The translations under genes and the position numbers were made by a program. Shown piece after piece: positions 18,654 through 28,513 of a stretch of 64,000 nt of DNA. The stretch's first letter is position 1; each line of letters starts with the position of its first letter. Below the pieces are notes generated by a model. That model saw nothing but the letters and a program-made list of their open reading frames with translations. It did not search any database and was not told the origin of the DNA. This stretch comes from Paraburkholderia monticola (GTDB lineage Bacteria > Pseudomonadota > Gammaproteobacteria > Burkholderiales > Burkholderiaceae): positions 310,001-374,000 of the forward strand of contig NZ_LRBG01000005.1 of the NCBI RefSeq assembly GCF_001580545.1, read 5' to 3'.

Positions 18654-19622
18654 CTACGCACGCGACGCCACGCTCGCCGCATGCGCGCGCACGATGTCGA
18701 TAAAGCCCGCCAGCACCGGACTCACCTCGTCCGTGCGCCAGACGAGGCCGGTTTCGATCGCCGGCACGGATTCGGACAGCGGCCGGTAGACGACGCCGGT
18801 GCGCCGCAGATTACGCAATGATTGCGGCACCAGTGCGACGCCCATGCCGGCCGACACGAGACTCACGATGGTCTGCATCTGGATCGCCTCCTGGCCGATC
18901 CGCGGCGCGAGGCCCGCGACGCCGTAGCAATCCATAATGATGTCATAAAAGCCTGGCGCGAGACGTCTTGGGAAGATCACGAGCGGCGCGTCGGCGACAT
19001 CGCGCAGGCTGACGGGCGTGTCGAGCCATTCGGCGGCGGGGCTGTCATTGGTGTTCGCAGCGCCCGGCAGCCGCTGCGCCATCTCCGTCGACATCGCGAT
19101 CACCAGCGGCTCGCGCGCGATCGGCAACCACGACAGCTGCGCGGCATGCCGCGACGGCAGCGGCGCGATCACGAGACCCGCATCGATACGGCCGGCCACC
19201 AGTTCCTCGACCTGCACGTCGCTGGTCGCCTCGGTCAGCTCGAGCCGCACACGCGGATGCCGCGCGCCGAAATCGCGCAGCAGCAGCGGCAGCAGACCGT
19301 AATCGGCGGTTGACACGAACGCCAGCGACAGCACGCCCGCCTCGCCCCGCGCCAGGCTCTGCGCGAGCGGCCGCAACCCTTCCGCGGCCGCGAGCAGGCG
19401 CTGCACCTCGGGCAGCAGGTCGGCGCCGACCGCCGTCAGCTCGACCGAGCGCTTGGTGCGCGCGAACAGCTCGACGCCGAGCGTCTCCTCGAGCGAGCGG
19501 ATCGCCTGCGACAGCGGCGGCTGCGTCATCGACAGACGCACGGCCGCGCGGCCGAAGTGCTTTTCCTCGGCGACGGTGACGAAGTAGCGCAACTGGCGCA
19601 GGTCGGGAATCGTCGGCAGCAT
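18654..19622 (-). CDS. LysR-family transcriptional regulator
   Basis: A 322-residue LysR-type regulator with an N-terminal winged helix-turn-helix (LRQLRYFVTVAEEKHFGRAA ... MTQPPLSQAIRSLEETLGVELF) and a periplasmic-binding-like effector domain. ATG 19622 gives the normal length; the extension upstream is not family-like. It is divergent from ilvD with 157 bases between, so it may control itself and ilvD, though the effector-domain sequence more resembles aromatic-catabolism regulators. The ligand is unknown. Confidence 0.88.
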   Translation of the reverse strand: MLPTIPDLRQLRYFVTVAEEKHFGRAAVRLSMTQPPLSQAIRSLEETLGVELFARTKRSVELTAVGADLLPEVQRLLAAAEGLRPLAQSLARGEAGVLSLAFVSTADYGLLPLLLRDFGARHPRVRLELTEATSDVQVEELVAGRIDAGLVIAPLPSRHAAQLSWLPIAREPLVIAMSTEMAQRLPGAANTNDSPAAEWLDTPVSLRDVADAPLVIFPRRLAPGFYDIIMDCYGVAGLAPRIGQEAIQMQTIVSLVSAGMGVALVPQSLRNLRRTGVVYRPLSESVPAIETGLVWRTDEVSPVLAGFIDIVRAHAASVASRA

Positions 19623-19779
19623 GATTAATATATTTTGCGACCTAAACAGCGTCGAATAATACACGCGACGCACGCCAGACAAAACCGCCTGTTCGCCAGG
19701 CGTGGCCGCACTACACTGAACGCAGGCGCGCACAAGCCGCAGCGCGCATCCACCAGAACAGACCGACCTGGAGCTCCCC

Positions 19780-21453
19780 ATGGCCTACAACCGTCGTTCG
19801 AAGAACATCACGCAAGGCGTCGCGCGTTCACCGAATCGCTCGATGTACTACGCGCTCGGCTACCAGAAGGAGGATTTCGACAAACCGATGATCGGCGTCG
19901 CCAACGGCCACTCGACCATCACGCCTTGCAACGCCGGCCTGCAGCGCCTCGCCGACGCGGCCGTCACCGCGATCAAGCTGGCCGACGCGAACCCGCAGAC
20001 CTTCGGCACGCCGACGATCTCGGACGGCATGTCGATGGGCACCGAAGGCATGAAGTACTCGCTCGTCTCGCGCGAAGTGATCGCCGACTGCATCGAGACT
20101 TGCGTGCAGGGGCAATGGATGGACGGCGTGGTCGTGATCGGCGGCTGCGACAAGAACATGCCGGGCGGCATGATCGGCCTCGCGCGCATGAACGTGCCGG
20201 GCATCTACGTGTACGGCGGCACGATCCGCCCCGGCAACTGGAAAGGTACCGATCTGACGATCGTGTCGTCGTTCGAAGCCGTTGGCGAATTCACGGCGGG
20301 GCGCATGTCGCAGGAGGACTTCGAGGGCATCGAGAAGAATGCGTGTCCGTCGACCGGTTCGTGCGGCGGCATGTACACGGCCAACACGATGAGCTCGTCG
20401 TTCGAGGCGCTCGGCATGTCGCTGCTGTATTCGTCGACGATGGCGAACCCAGACGAGGAGAAGGTCGACTCGGCCGCCGAATCGGCGCGCGTGCTCGTCG
20501 AGGCGGTCAAGAAGGATCTGAAGCCGCGCGACATCATCACGAAGCGCTCGATCGAAAACGCGGTCGCCCTGATCATGGCCACCGGCGGCTCGACCAACGC
20601 GGTCCTGCACTATCTGGCGATCGCGCACGCGGCCGAGGTCGAATGGACGATCGAGGACTTCGAGCGCATGCGCAAGAAAGTGCCGGTGATCTGCAACCTG
20701 AAGCCGTCGGGCCAGTACGTCGCGACCGATCTGCATAAGGCGGGCGGCATCCCGCAGGTGCTGAAGATTCTGCTCGACGCGGGGATGCTGCACGGCGATT
20801 GCATGACGATCACCGGCCGGACGATCGCCGAGGAGCTGAAGGACGTGCCAAGTAAACCGCGCAGCGATCAGCAGGTGATCTTCCCCATCGACAAGGCGCT
20901 CTACGCCGAAGGCCATCTCGCGATCCTGAAGGGCAATCTCGCCGAAGACGGCGCGGTCGCCAAGATCACGGGACTGAAGAACCCGGTCATCACGGGCCCG
21001 GCGCGCGTGTTCGACGACGAGCAGAGCGCGCTGGAAGCGATCCTCGCCGACAGGATCGTCGCCGGCGACGTCGTCGTGCTGCGCTATCTGGGCCCGAAGG
21101 GCGGCCCCGGCATGCCGGAGATGCTCGCGCCGACCTCGGCGATCATCGGCAAGGGGCTTGGCGAATCGGTCGGGCTCATCACCGACGGCCGCTTCTCCGG
21201 CGGCACGTGGGGCATGGTGGTCGGGCACGTCGCGCCGGAAGCGTTCGTCGGCGGCACGATCGCGCTCGTGCAGGAAGGCGATTCGATCACGATCGACGCG
21301 CACCAGCTGCTGCTGCAACTGAACATCGACGACGCCGAGCTGCAGCGCCGCCGCGCCGCATGGCAAGCGCCGAAGCCGCGCTACACACGCGGCGTGATGG
21401 CGAAGTATTTCGCGCTCGCGCAACCGGCGAATCGCGGGGCGGTGACGGGATAG
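19780..21453 (+). CDS. ilvD: Dihydroxy-acid dehydratase
   Basis: IlvD dehydrates 2,3-dihydroxy acids to 2-oxo acids in valine, isoleucine and leucine synthesis, using an Fe-S cluster. The 557-residue protein shows the cluster-ligand regions [15 protein letters not shown] and [19 protein letters not shown], and the C-terminal motif [20 protein letters not shown]. Length and start ([20 protein letters not shown]) are typical. It is followed by a clear terminator. Confidence 0.97.
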   Translation: MAYNRRSKNITQGVARSPNRSMYYALGYQKEDFDKPMIGVANGHSTITPCNAGLQRLADAAVTAIKLADANPQTFGTPTISDGMSMGTEGMKYSLVSREVIADCIETCVQGQWMDGVVVIGGCDKNMPGGMIGLARMNVPGIYVYGGTIRPGNWKGTDLTIVSSFEAVGEFTAGRMSQEDFEGIEKNACPSTGSCGGMYTANTMSSSFEALGMSLLYSSTMANPDEEKVDSAAESARVLVEAVKKDLKPRDIITKRSIENAVALIMATGGSTNAVLHYLAIAHAAEVEWTIEDFERMRKKVPVICNLKPSGQYVATDLHKAGGIPQVLKILLDAGMLHGDCMTITGRTIAEELKDVPSKPRSDQQVIFPIDKALYAEGHLAILKGNLAEDGAVAKITGLKNPVITGPARVFDDEQSALEAILADRIVAGDVVVLRYLGPKGGPGMPEMLAPTSAIIGKGLGESVGLITDGRFSGGTWGMVVGHVAPEAFVGGTIALVQEGDSITIDAHQLLLQLNIDDAELQRRRAAWQAPKPRYTRGVMAKYFALAQPANRGAVTG

Positions 21454-21502
21454 CGGGCCGGCTCACCGCGACGAACCCGCCGCGACGCCACGCAAAAACG
21501 CC

Positions 21503-21536
21503 AAGGGGCGCACGAGAAACCGTGCGCCCCTTTGCT
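21503..21536 (+). terminator. Rho-independent terminator after ilvD
   Basis: AAGGGGCGCACG pairs with CGTGCGCCCCTT around the loop AGAAAC, followed by TTGCTCTT. The stem is 12 bp and perfect. Confidence 0.85.
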
Positions 21537-21586
21537 CTTATAATGCGTGCACCACGAGCCGGGCATCTGCACCGGCGGAGACCATA

Positions 21587-21925
21587 ATGAAATCGATGTC
21601 GTACGCAGCCGTAGCAGCCTCTGTTGCGCTCGCCGCCGCATTGAGTGCCGCCAGTCCCGCCGCCCATGCCGAAGCAACCGGCCTCGCGCTCGCCCAGCAG
21701 AAGAACTGCATGAGCTGCCACGCGGTCTCTCGCCCGATCATGGGACCCGCGCTGCACGACGTCGCTGCCCGTTATGCGGGACGCGACGACGCCGTGACGT
21801 ATCTGAAGCGCAAGATCCTCGAAGGCGGTACCGGCGCGTGGGGCACCGTGCCGATGCCCGCGAACACGCAGCTCACACCCGATCAGGCGGCCTCGCTGGC
21901 GGCCTGGGTGATGACGCTCAAATAA
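21587..21925 (+). CDS. Class I c-type cytochrome
   Basis: A 112-residue exported monoheme cytochrome c. The signal peptide ends near PAAHA; the mature part has the heme motif CMSCH and the distal methionine in a VPMPANTQLT context, and ends in the helix QAASLAAWVMTLK. It resembles small soluble cytochromes c-551/c-552. Electron partners are not evident from neighbours. An operon partner is not seen. Confidence 0.9.
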   Translation: MKSMSYAAVAASVALAAALSAASPAAHAEATGLALAQQKNCMSCHAVSRPIMGPALHDVAARYAGRDDAVTYLKRKILEGGTGAWGTVPMPANTQLTPDQAASLAAWVMTLK

Positions 21926-21961
21926 CCGCGCGTGGCGCGACCACGACCTTCACTTGCGGCA

Positions 21962-22765
21962 TCAAGCTGAGCGCCGCGCAATCTCCTCTTCCACCGCTTC
22001 GCGCACCCAATCGGTCATTTCGGCTTCGAGCGTCTGCGCAACTTCGCGCGTGATCTGACTGACGAGCAGATTCGTATGTTGCTGCACTGCGTCGCGGCAG
22101 CGCGCCTCGATGATGCCGCGCCCCTCCCCCGTCAGAAAACCGCGGAAGCGTCCATGCAGACGTTCGGCGATCGCGTCGGCATCGAGTGTGGGCTGCGTGG
22201 GGGCGGCTTCGTGCGCACCTTCGTCGAGATCGGGCGGCACGGTCGCACCGGCCTCGAGCGGGATCAGGGGCTCGGTACGGTCGAACACACCGGGCGAGAC
22301 TTCGGGGACTTCGTGCACGTCGTCATGCCCATGTCGGCCATGGATGCCGCGATGCGGACGCGCGTGTTTTCTCGCGTGCGTGTGATCGGCCACGTGCGGC
22401 CGGCGAACCTCACTCTGCGAGAGAGGCTCATGCTCAGCCTCGTGGGTCCCTTCATGCGTTGGCAACGGCTCCGGCACCAACACGGGCTGCGGCGAACTCA
22501 GTTGCTCTGGCGTGGGCACCGGCTGCGGCGCGAGTACCGGCTCGGGGCTCAGCGTCGGTTCGGTCTGATGCGCGGGCTCCGGCACGAATGCGGGCTCCGG
22601 GCGCAAAGCGGGCTCGCACGCCGCCGCGGGCTGCGCGGCGGGGGGAGTGGCAGGCTGGGGGGCGGGCGCGGCGGCATCGCCCGACGCCTCGCTCGCCTTG
22701 CGTGCGCGGCCGGGCACGAGGACCTCGTTCAGGACCGGAATCGAACTGTCGTGGGGATCGGTCAC
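21962..22765 (-). CDS. DUF2486 family protein, Pro/Glu-rich
   Basis: A 267-residue protein with a long low-complexity middle rich in PEP and PQP repeats (residues about 30-120), a His-rich stretch (KHARPHRGIHGRHGHDDVHE), and a conserved C-terminal helical part (EVAQTLEAEMTDWVREAVEEEIARR). The features fit DUF2486, found in Burkholderiales, function unknown. I prefer GTG 22765 with GGAGAG upstream; an ATG at 22810 would add 15 residues. It lies downstream of holC and pepA on the same strand. Confidence 0.7.
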   Translation of the reverse strand: MTDPHDSSIPVLNEVLVPGRARKASEASGDAAAPAPQPATPPAAQPAAACEPALRPEPAFVPEPAHQTEPTLSPEPVLAPQPVPTPEQLSSPQPVLVPEPLPTHEGTHEAEHEPLSQSEVRRPHVADHTHARKHARPHRGIHGRHGHDDVHEVPEVSPGVFDRTEPLIPLEAGATVPPDLDEGAHEAAPTQPTLDADAIAERLHGRFRGFLTGEGRGIIEARCRDAVQQHTNLLVSQITREVAQTLEAEMTDWVREAVEEEIARRSA

Positions 22766-22867
22766 GTGCGCTCTCCGTGTGTGGGTCGAAGCAAGGCAGG
22801 CGGTCTGCATGTTGCACTGCCCGATGGCCGTCGAGCGGCGTCGGCCCCGAGCCGCAGCGCTATGGAC

Positions 22868-23284
22868 CTAGCCGGCCTGCTTGTAGTGGTTCAAAGCATA
22901 GCCGCGATCGAGATAGAAACGATAGCGCTCGCGGCCCGCGGCGAGTTCCTCGTGTGCGTTACCGACCACTTCGAGCAATCTTTCGAAGCGCGCGAACTGC
23001 GCCGGCACCGTCGCGCCGAGATTGAGCAGCACCTGATGATGGGGCACGTCGTCGAGATTCGTGGTCAGCACGACGGGCGTTTCGGTCGCAACCGGCGTGC
23101 CCGCCATGCAGTGCGGCACGAACTCGAGCGGCGAGAAGGTCCACAGCATTTCGTCGAAGGCGGCGAGGCGCGCGGGCTCGGCCACCACGATGAGCGGCTG
23201 GCCCGCCAGGTACGCCTTGCGCGTGAGACGGCACGCGTACAACAGCGAATCGCCGACGTTCGAATGGAAGTCGATTCTCGTCAT
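22868..23284 (-). CDS. holC: DNA polymerase III subunit chi
   Basis: HolC (chi) links the clamp loader to single-stranded-DNA-binding protein. The 138-residue protein begins MTRIDFHSNVGDSLLYACRL and has VVAEPARLAAFDEMLWTF and the VVLTTNLDD strand. Length is normal. It lies 52 bases downstream of pepA on the same strand, the pepA-holC order common in proteobacteria. Confidence 0.93.
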   Translation of the reverse strand: MTRIDFHSNVGDSLLYACRLTRKAYLAGQPLIVVAEPARLAAFDEMLWTFSPLEFVPHCMAGTPVATETPVVLTTNLDDVPHHQVLLNLGATVPAQFARFERLLEVVGNAHEELAAGRERYRFYLDRGYALNHYKQAG

Positions 23285-23336
23285 CGGCGGTTCCGCCCCG
23301 CTTGCCCCGCGCCGTGTGCGCGCTTACCGCACTGCG

Positions 23337-24848
23337 TCATTGCCCGGCGCGGTCGATCAGGAACTGCGCGAGCAGCGGCACCGGACGACCCGTCGCACCC
23401 TTCGCGGCGCCGCTCTTCCACGCGGTGCCGGCGATGTCGAGATGCGCCCACGGGTACGCATCGGTGAAGCGCGACAGGAAGCACGCGGCCGTCACGCTGC
23501 CGGCCGGACGCCCGCCGATATTCGCGACGTCGGCGAAATTCGACTTCAGCTGATCCTGGTACTCGTCGTCGAGCGGCAGGCGCCATGCCGGGTCGGCCGC
23601 TTCACGCGAGGCGTCGAGCAGCTCGCCCGCGAGCGCGTCGTTTTTCGAGAACAGGCCGCTGTTGTGATGGCCGAGCGCGATGATGCAGGCGCCCGTCAGC
23701 GTCGCGATGTCGATCACCGCGGCCGGCTTGAAGCGCTCCGCATAGGTGAGCGCGTCGCACAGAATCAGGCGGCCCTCGGCGTCGGTGTTCAGCACCTCGA
23801 TCGTGATGCCCTTCATGCTGGTGACGATGTCGCCCGGCTTGGTGGCCGTGCCCGACGGCATGTTCTCGACAGCCGGGATGATGCCGACCACGTTGATCTT
23901 CAGGCCCATCTCGGCGACCGCGCGCAGCGTGCCGAGCACCGAGCCCGCGCCGCACATGTCGTACTTCATCTCGTCCATACCCTCGCCCGGCTTCAGCGAG
24001 ATGCCGCCGGTGTCGAACGTGACGCCCTTGCCGACCAGCACCACCGGCGCGGCCTTCGCGGCGCCGCCCTGGTACTGCAGCACGATGAACTGCGCCGGCT
24101 CGACCGCGCCCGCGGTGACCGACAGGTACGAGCCCATCTTCAGCGCTTCGCACTGCTTCTCGCCGAGCACCTCGACCTTCAGCTTCCAGTCTTTGGCGAG
24201 CTTTTTCGCGGTGTTCGCGAGGTAGGTCGGCGTGCAGACGTTGCTCGGCAGATTGCCGAGGTCGCGCGTCAGGTCCATGCCGTTGGCGAGCGCGGCGCCC
24301 TGCTTCGCGGCGAGCTTGGCGGCTTTCTCGTCGCCGGTGTTGACGCTGAACACGATGCGCTTCAACGCGCGCGGCGTGTTGTCCGCCTTGCTCTTCATCT
24401 GCGTGAAGCGGTAGGTGAGCTCTCGCAGCGCGAGGATCGCGGCACGCACGCACCAGTCGGACGAGCGCTCGAGCACCGGCAGTTGCGCGAGCGTGAAGGT
24501 GACCTGCACGACCTTCGTGCCGAGCAGCGCGCGCCATGCGGCGCGGACCGCCTCGCCGTAGGCTTTCTGACTGAAAGCATCCTGTTTGCCGAGGCCGACC
24601 AGCAGCACGCGCGACGCGCCGATGCCCTGAACTTCATGCAGGAACAGCGTGGTGCCGGCTTTGCCGTCCATGTCGCCCGCCTTGATGACGCGCGTGAGCA
24701 GGCCCTTGGTGGCCGCGTCGATCTCCAGCGCGGCGCCCGACAGCGTTTGCGACTCGAACACGCCGATCACGATGCAATCGGATTTCCCGGTCAGGAAACC
24801 GTTCGTCGAGCCTTTGGTCCAATCACAGGCTTTTATGCTAAAGTCCAT
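23337..24848 (-). CDS. pepA: Leucyl aminopeptidase
   Basis: PepA is a cytoplasmic M17 metalloaminopeptidase; in some bacteria it also binds DNA. The 503-residue protein has the motif [17 protein letters not shown] with metal-binding residues, [12 protein letters not shown], and the M17 signature [17 protein letters not shown] 24848 ([10 protein letters not shown]) gives normal length. It is divergent from lptF with 137 bases between, an arrangement conserved in many proteobacteria. Confidence 0.96.
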   Translation of the reverse strand: MDFSIKACDWTKGSTNGFLTGKSDCIVIGVFESQTLSGAALEIDAATKGLLTRVIKAGDMDGKAGTTLFLHEVQGIGASRVLLVGLGKQDAFSQKAYGEAVRAAWRALLGTKVVQVTFTLAQLPVLERSSDWCVRAAILALRELTYRFTQMKSKADNTPRALKRIVFSVNTGDEKAAKLAAKQGAALANGMDLTRDLGNLPSNVCTPTYLANTAKKLAKDWKLKVEVLGEKQCEALKMGSYLSVTAGAVEPAQFIVLQYQGGAAKAAPVVLVGKGVTFDTGGISLKPGEGMDEMKYDMCGAGSVLGTLRAVAEMGLKINVVGIIPAVENMPSGTATKPGDIVTSMKGITIEVLNTDAEGRLILCDALTYAERFKPAAVIDIATLTGACIIALGHHNSGLFSKNDALAGELLDASREAADPAWRLPLDDEYQDQLKSNFADVANIGGRPAGSVTAACFLSRFTDAYPWAHLDIAGTAWKSGAAKGATGRPVPLLAQFLIDRAGQ

Positions 24849-24985
24849 CGCGCTTGTCCTCGGATAAAATCTGGGCTTAGGATGAAAGCCGCAATTATCC
24901 GCTATTTTTCTCGCGGCGGCTGCACCGGAGGCGTGACGGGACCGAACCCCCGCGTCACCGTGAGCGCCCCCTCTCGTCATCAATA

Positions 24986-26083
24986 ATGATCTTCGAACGT
25001 TCCCTTCAGCGCGAACTCGCGTACACGGCTGGTGCCGTGTTCCTGGTTCTTCTCACGCTCGTGCTGACGACGATGATGATCCGTATCGTCGGCTTCGCGG
25101 CCTCGGGCGAGATCGACCCGCGCGACGTGCTGGTCCTGATCGGCCTCACCGTGATCGGCTATCTGGCCATCATGCTCGTCGCGACGCTGTTCGTGTCGAT
25201 CCTGTTCGTGCTCACGCGCTGGTACAAAGACTCCGAGATGGTCGTGTGGCTGTCCTCGGGCGTGAGCCTCACCCAATTCATCAAGCCGATCGGTATTTTC
25301 GCCACGCCGATCATCATCCTGATCATGTTCTTCGTGTTCGTCGGCTGGCCGTGGTCGAACCAGCAGAGCAAGCTGATCCGCGCGCGCTTCCAGCAACGCG
25401 ACGAGGTGTCGCTGCTCGCGCCGGGCCAGTTCCGCGAATCGCCGACCACCCACCGCGTGTTCTTCATCGAGAAGATGTCGCCCGACCAGGGGCACGTGGA
25501 GAACGTGTTCGTGACCAGCACCGAGGGCGGCAAGGTCAACGTCGTCGTATCGAAGAACGGCCACGTCGAGACGCACAAGAACGGCGACCGCTTCGTCGTG
25601 CTGGAAAACGGCCGCCGCTATGACGGTGAGCCCGGCCACCCCGATTTCCGCATCATGGAGTTCGAGCGCTACGGCGTGAAGATCCAGAGTCAGCCGGTCA
25701 TCAATACGCCGACCACCACCGGCTTGCCGACGCTCACGCTGCTGCGCAACCCGACTCGCGACAACCTCGCCGAATTCGCGTGGCGCGCGGGCCTGCCGTT
25801 GATCGCGATCAATCTGATGCTGCTCGCGATTCCGCTCGCGCACCAGAATCCGCGCCGCAGCCGCACAATCAACCTCGTGATGGCCGTGCTGATCTACCTC
25901 ACCTATTCGAATCTGCTGAACGTCGTGCAGGCGTGGATCGAGCAGGGCAAGATGTCGTTCGGCCTCGGGCTCGTGATCCTGCACGTGATCGTGCTCGGGA
26001 TCGTCGCGTTCATCTTCTGGATGCGCGTGCGCAACCGGCCGCTCTTCACGCGCGCCATGTTCAGCCGTTCGCAGGGAGTCTGA
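24986..26083 (+). CDS. lptF: LPS export ABC permease LptF
   Basis: LptF is one of the two inner-membrane permeases of the LptB2FGC complex that lifts lipopolysaccharide to the periplasmic bridge. The 365-residue protein starts [21 protein letters not shown] and has three membrane segments at each end around a large periplasmic jellyroll domain. lptG begins three bases after its stop, so the two are co-translated. Confidence 0.95.
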   Translation: MIFERSLQRELAYTAGAVFLVLLTLVLTTMMIRIVGFAASGEIDPRDVLVLIGLTVIGYLAIMLVATLFVSILFVLTRWYKDSEMVVWLSSGVSLTQFIKPIGIFATPIIILIMFFVFVGWPWSNQQSKLIRARFQQRDEVSLLAPGQFRESPTTHRVFFIEKMSPDQGHVENVFVTSTEGGKVNVVVSKNGHVETHKNGDRFVVLENGRRYDGEPGHPDFRIMEFERYGVKIQSQPVINTPTTTGLPTLTLLRNPTRDNLAEFAWRAGLPLIAINLMLLAIPLAHQNPRRSRTINLVMAVLIYLTYSNLLNVVQAWIEQGKMSFGLGLVILHVIVLGIVAFIFWMRVRNRPLFTRAMFSRSQGV

Positions 26084-26086
26084 CCG

Positions 26087-27235
26087 ATGCGCATTTATGA
26101 AAGGTATTTCGCGCGTCAGATCTATCTCACGTTCATCTTCATCCTGTTTGCGTTTTCAGGTCTGTTTTTCTTCTTCGACCTGATCAACGAACTGAACTCG
26201 GTCGGCCACGGCAACTACAAATTCCAGTACGCGGTGCTGCGCGTCGCACTGCAAACGCCGTCGCGTTTCTATGAAATCATTCCGGTCGCGGCGCTGATCA
26301 GCGCGATCTACGTGTTCGCGCAGATGGCGGCGAACTCCGAGTACACGATCTTTCGCGTCTCGGGTCTCGCGACCAACCAGGCGCTGCGCTCGCTGCTGAA
26401 GATCGGCATCCCGCTCGTGTTCGTCACGTATCTGATCGGCGAAGTGGTCGGCCCGTACACGGATCAGCTGTCTGAGCGCGTGCGGCTCGAGGCGCTCGGC
26501 TCCTCGGTGTCGACCAACTTCCAGTCGGGCGTGTGGGTCAAGGACACGCTGACCGAGCGCGCCGACGGCGAGCAGGTCACGCGCTTCGTCAACGTCGGCG
26601 AGTTGAAACCCGATGCGACGATCAGCAACGTGCGCATCTACGAGTTCGATTCGAAGTTCCGCCTGTCGAACGTGCGCATCGCGCAGAGCGGCCGCTATCA
26701 GCCGCCCGGCCACTGGCTGCTGACCGGCGTGACCGATACGCAACTGATCGACGTGCCCCCCCCTCCGGGCACGCCGGCCGATGCGCTCAATCCGGTGTAC
26801 CGCGCGAACCAGGTCACGCTGCCCGAGTACTCGCTGCGCTCGGAGCTGACGCCGCAGATTCTGTCGGTGCTGCTGGTGTCGCCGGACCGGATGTCGATGT
26901 TCAATCTGTTCCGCTACATCCAGCATCTGACCGAGAACCATCAGGACACGCAGCGCTATGAAATCGCGCTGTGGCGCAAGGTGCTGTATCCGTTCGCGGT
27001 GTTCGTGATGCTGGTGCTGTCTTTGCCGTTCGCGTATCTGCATACGCGCGCGGGCGTGGTCGGCGTGAAGGTGTTCGGCGGCATCATGCTCGGCATGAGC
27101 TTCCAGCTGTTCAACACGCTGTTCTCGCATATCGGCACGCTCAATACCTGGCCCGCACCGTTGACGGCGGCGACGCCGGGGCTCGTGTACCTGGTGCTGG
27201 GGCTCGTTGGCCTGAAATGGGTCGACCGGCACTAA
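26087..27235 (+). CDS. lptG: LPS export ABC permease LptG
   Basis: The partner of LptF. The 382-residue protein begins MRIYERYFARQIYLTFIFIL, has YRANQVTLPEYSLRSELTP in the periplasmic domain, and paired membrane segments (VLYPFAVFVMLVLSLPFAYL and GLVYLVLGLVGL) at the end. The arrangement and length are typical. Confidence 0.95.
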   Translation: MRIYERYFARQIYLTFIFILFAFSGLFFFFDLINELNSVGHGNYKFQYAVLRVALQTPSRFYEIIPVAALISAIYVFAQMAANSEYTIFRVSGLATNQALRSLLKIGIPLVFVTYLIGEVVGPYTDQLSERVRLEALGSSVSTNFQSGVWVKDTLTERADGEQVTRFVNVGELKPDATISNVRIYEFDSKFRLSNVRIAQSGRYQPPGHWLLTGVTDTQLIDVPPPPGTPADALNPVYRANQVTLPEYSLRSELTPQILSVLLVSPDRMSMFNLFRYIQHLTENHQDTQRYEIALWRKVLYPFAVFVMLVLSLPFAYLHTRAGVVGVKVFGGIMLGMSFQLFNTLFSHIGTLNTWPAPLTAATPGLVYLVLGLVGLKWVDRH

Positions 27236-27269
27236 CGCAGCGATAAGAGCATCGTCAGGGGCTGACGCG

Positions 27270-27650
27270 ATGGCTATGCACGGACTGATTCTGTTTGGCC
27301 ACGGCGCGCGCGATGCGCGCTGGCGCGAACCGTTCGAACGGCTCGCCGGCAAACTGCGCGCTGCACGAACGGCGCCGGGCGAAGCCCAGGCGGTCGCGCT
27401 CGCGTTTCTCGAACTGATGGAGCCCGATCTGCCGACGGCCGTCGCGCAACTCGTCACGCAAGGCTGCGATGCGATCACCGTGGTGCCGGTGTTCTTCGGG
27501 CAAGGCGGCCATGTCCGCCAGGATTTGCCGGCGATCGTCGATCGATGCCGCGCCGCGCATCCCGGGGTCGAGATCCGCTGCGCGGTGGCAGTGGGTGAGG
27601 ATGATTCGGTGCTGGATGCGCTTGCGCAGTATTGCTTGCGGCAGGTCTGA
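27270..27650 (+). CDS. cbiX: Sirohydrochlorin chelatase, small CbiX type
   Basis: A 126-residue single-domain chelatase of the CbiX-short/SirB group, expected to insert Fe (siroheme) or Co into sirohydrochlorin. The metal-binding histidines are in ILFGHGARDARW and FFGQGGHVRQDLP. It ends 25 bases from the convergent cobA, which makes the tetrapyrrole precursor, and lies close to the siroheme enzyme CysI, so siroheme synthesis is the more likely role; a cobalt role cannot be excluded given the nearby B12 genes. Confidence 0.88.
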   Translation: MAMHGLILFGHGARDARWREPFERLAGKLRAARTAPGEAQAVALAFLELMEPDLPTAVAQLVTQGCDAITVVPVFFGQGGHVRQDLPAIVDRCRAAHPGVEIRCAVAVGEDDSVLDALAQYCLRQV

Positions 27651-27675
27651 TTTTTTTCGTTGAGTCTGCCCGACC

Positions 27676-28437
27676 TCAGGCCGCGACCAGCATCCCATTC
27701 GACTGGCGGTTCGCCTCGAGCTGCCGCGCCGCGAATGCCTCGCCGATCATCAACAGACTCGGCTGCGATGCATCGACCCAGCGCTGTGCTTCGCCGGCCG
27801 CAAGATCTTCCAGCGTCAGCGTCAGCATGCGTTCGCGCGGCGTGCTGCACGCCTCGACGATCGCCACGGGTGTCGCGGCTGGCTTGCCGGCATCGATCAG
27901 TTGCTGCGCGATCTCGACGCCGCTATCACGCCCCATGTAGAACACCAGCGAATCGGCGTTGACCTGCTCGCGGATTTCGTCGGAGCCGGGCGCGCGGCTG
28001 AACGTCGCCAGAGCGACGCTGCGCGACACGCCGCGCAGCGTCAGCGAGCGTTTCAGCGTGGCCGCACTCGCCAGCGCGGCGGTGATGCCCGGCACGACTT
28101 CATACTCGATGCCCGCGGCTTCGAGCGCGCGCATCTCTTCATCGGCACGGCCGAACAGCATCGGATCGCCGCCCTTCAGACGCACCACCACGTCATGCTC
28201 CAAAGCCGCATCGACGATCTGCTTGTTGATGAACTGCTGGGCCGTCGATAGCTGGCCGCAGCGTTTGCCGACCGCAATGCGCTTCGCGCGCGCGGGCGCG
28301 TAGTCGAGCATGGCGGGCTCGACCAGCGCGTCGTGCAGCACGACGTCGGCGGCGCCGAGCAGCCGCGCGCCGCGTACCGTAATCAGGTCCGCGGCACCGG
28401 GTCCCGCACCGATCAGATAAACCTTGCCCATTGACAT
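27676..28437 (-). CDS. cobA: Uroporphyrinogen-III C-methyltransferase
   Basis: SUMT methylates uroporphyrinogen III at C-2 and C-7 to precorrin-2, the branch to siroheme and cobalamin. The 253-residue protein has VYLIGAGPGAADLITVRG, VVRLKGGDPMLFGR, VVPGITAALA and the LTLRGVSRSVALAT block. It lacks the CysG oxidase/chelatase half. ATG 28431 has better spacing to an AGG than ATG 28437; both are possible. It is last in the cysI-to-cysN run, which links it to siroheme for sulfite reductase. Confidence 0.92.
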   Translation of the reverse strand: MSMGKVYLIGAGPGAADLITVRGARLLGAADVVLHDALVEPAMLDYAPARAKRIAVGKRCGQLSTAQQFINKQIVDAALEHDVVVRLKGGDPMLFGRADEEMRALEAAGIEYEVVPGITAALASAATLKRSLTLRGVSRSVALATFSRAPGSDEIREQVNADSLVFYMGRDSGVEIAQQLIDAGKPAATPVAIVEACSTPRERMLTLTLEDLAAGEAQRWVDASQPSLLMIGEAFAARQLEANRQSNGMLVAA

Positions 28438-28461
28438 CAACCTGTTCGTTGGAGCGCACGC

Positions 28462-28483
28462 GGCGGCGCGTTTTTGCGCCGCC
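28462..28483 (-). promoter_or_regulatory. Hairpin between cysN and cobA
   Basis: GGCGGCGC and GCGCCGCC form a perfect eight-base stem around a GTTTTT loop in the 76-base gap between cysN and cobA. It could attenuate transcription or act as an mRNA processing element; no T run follows in the direction of the operon. Confidence 0.35.
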
Positions 28484-28513
28484 TGCGCCGCCCTTCTTTC
28501 GCTTATGCCGTGC

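Noticed and set aside
19828..21423. A 531-codon minus-strand frame
   Set aside because: Antisense of ilvD, which has full family motifs.
23061..24986. A 641-codon plus-strand frame
   Set aside because: Shadow of pepA and holC; low-complexity Arg/Ala/Asp composition.
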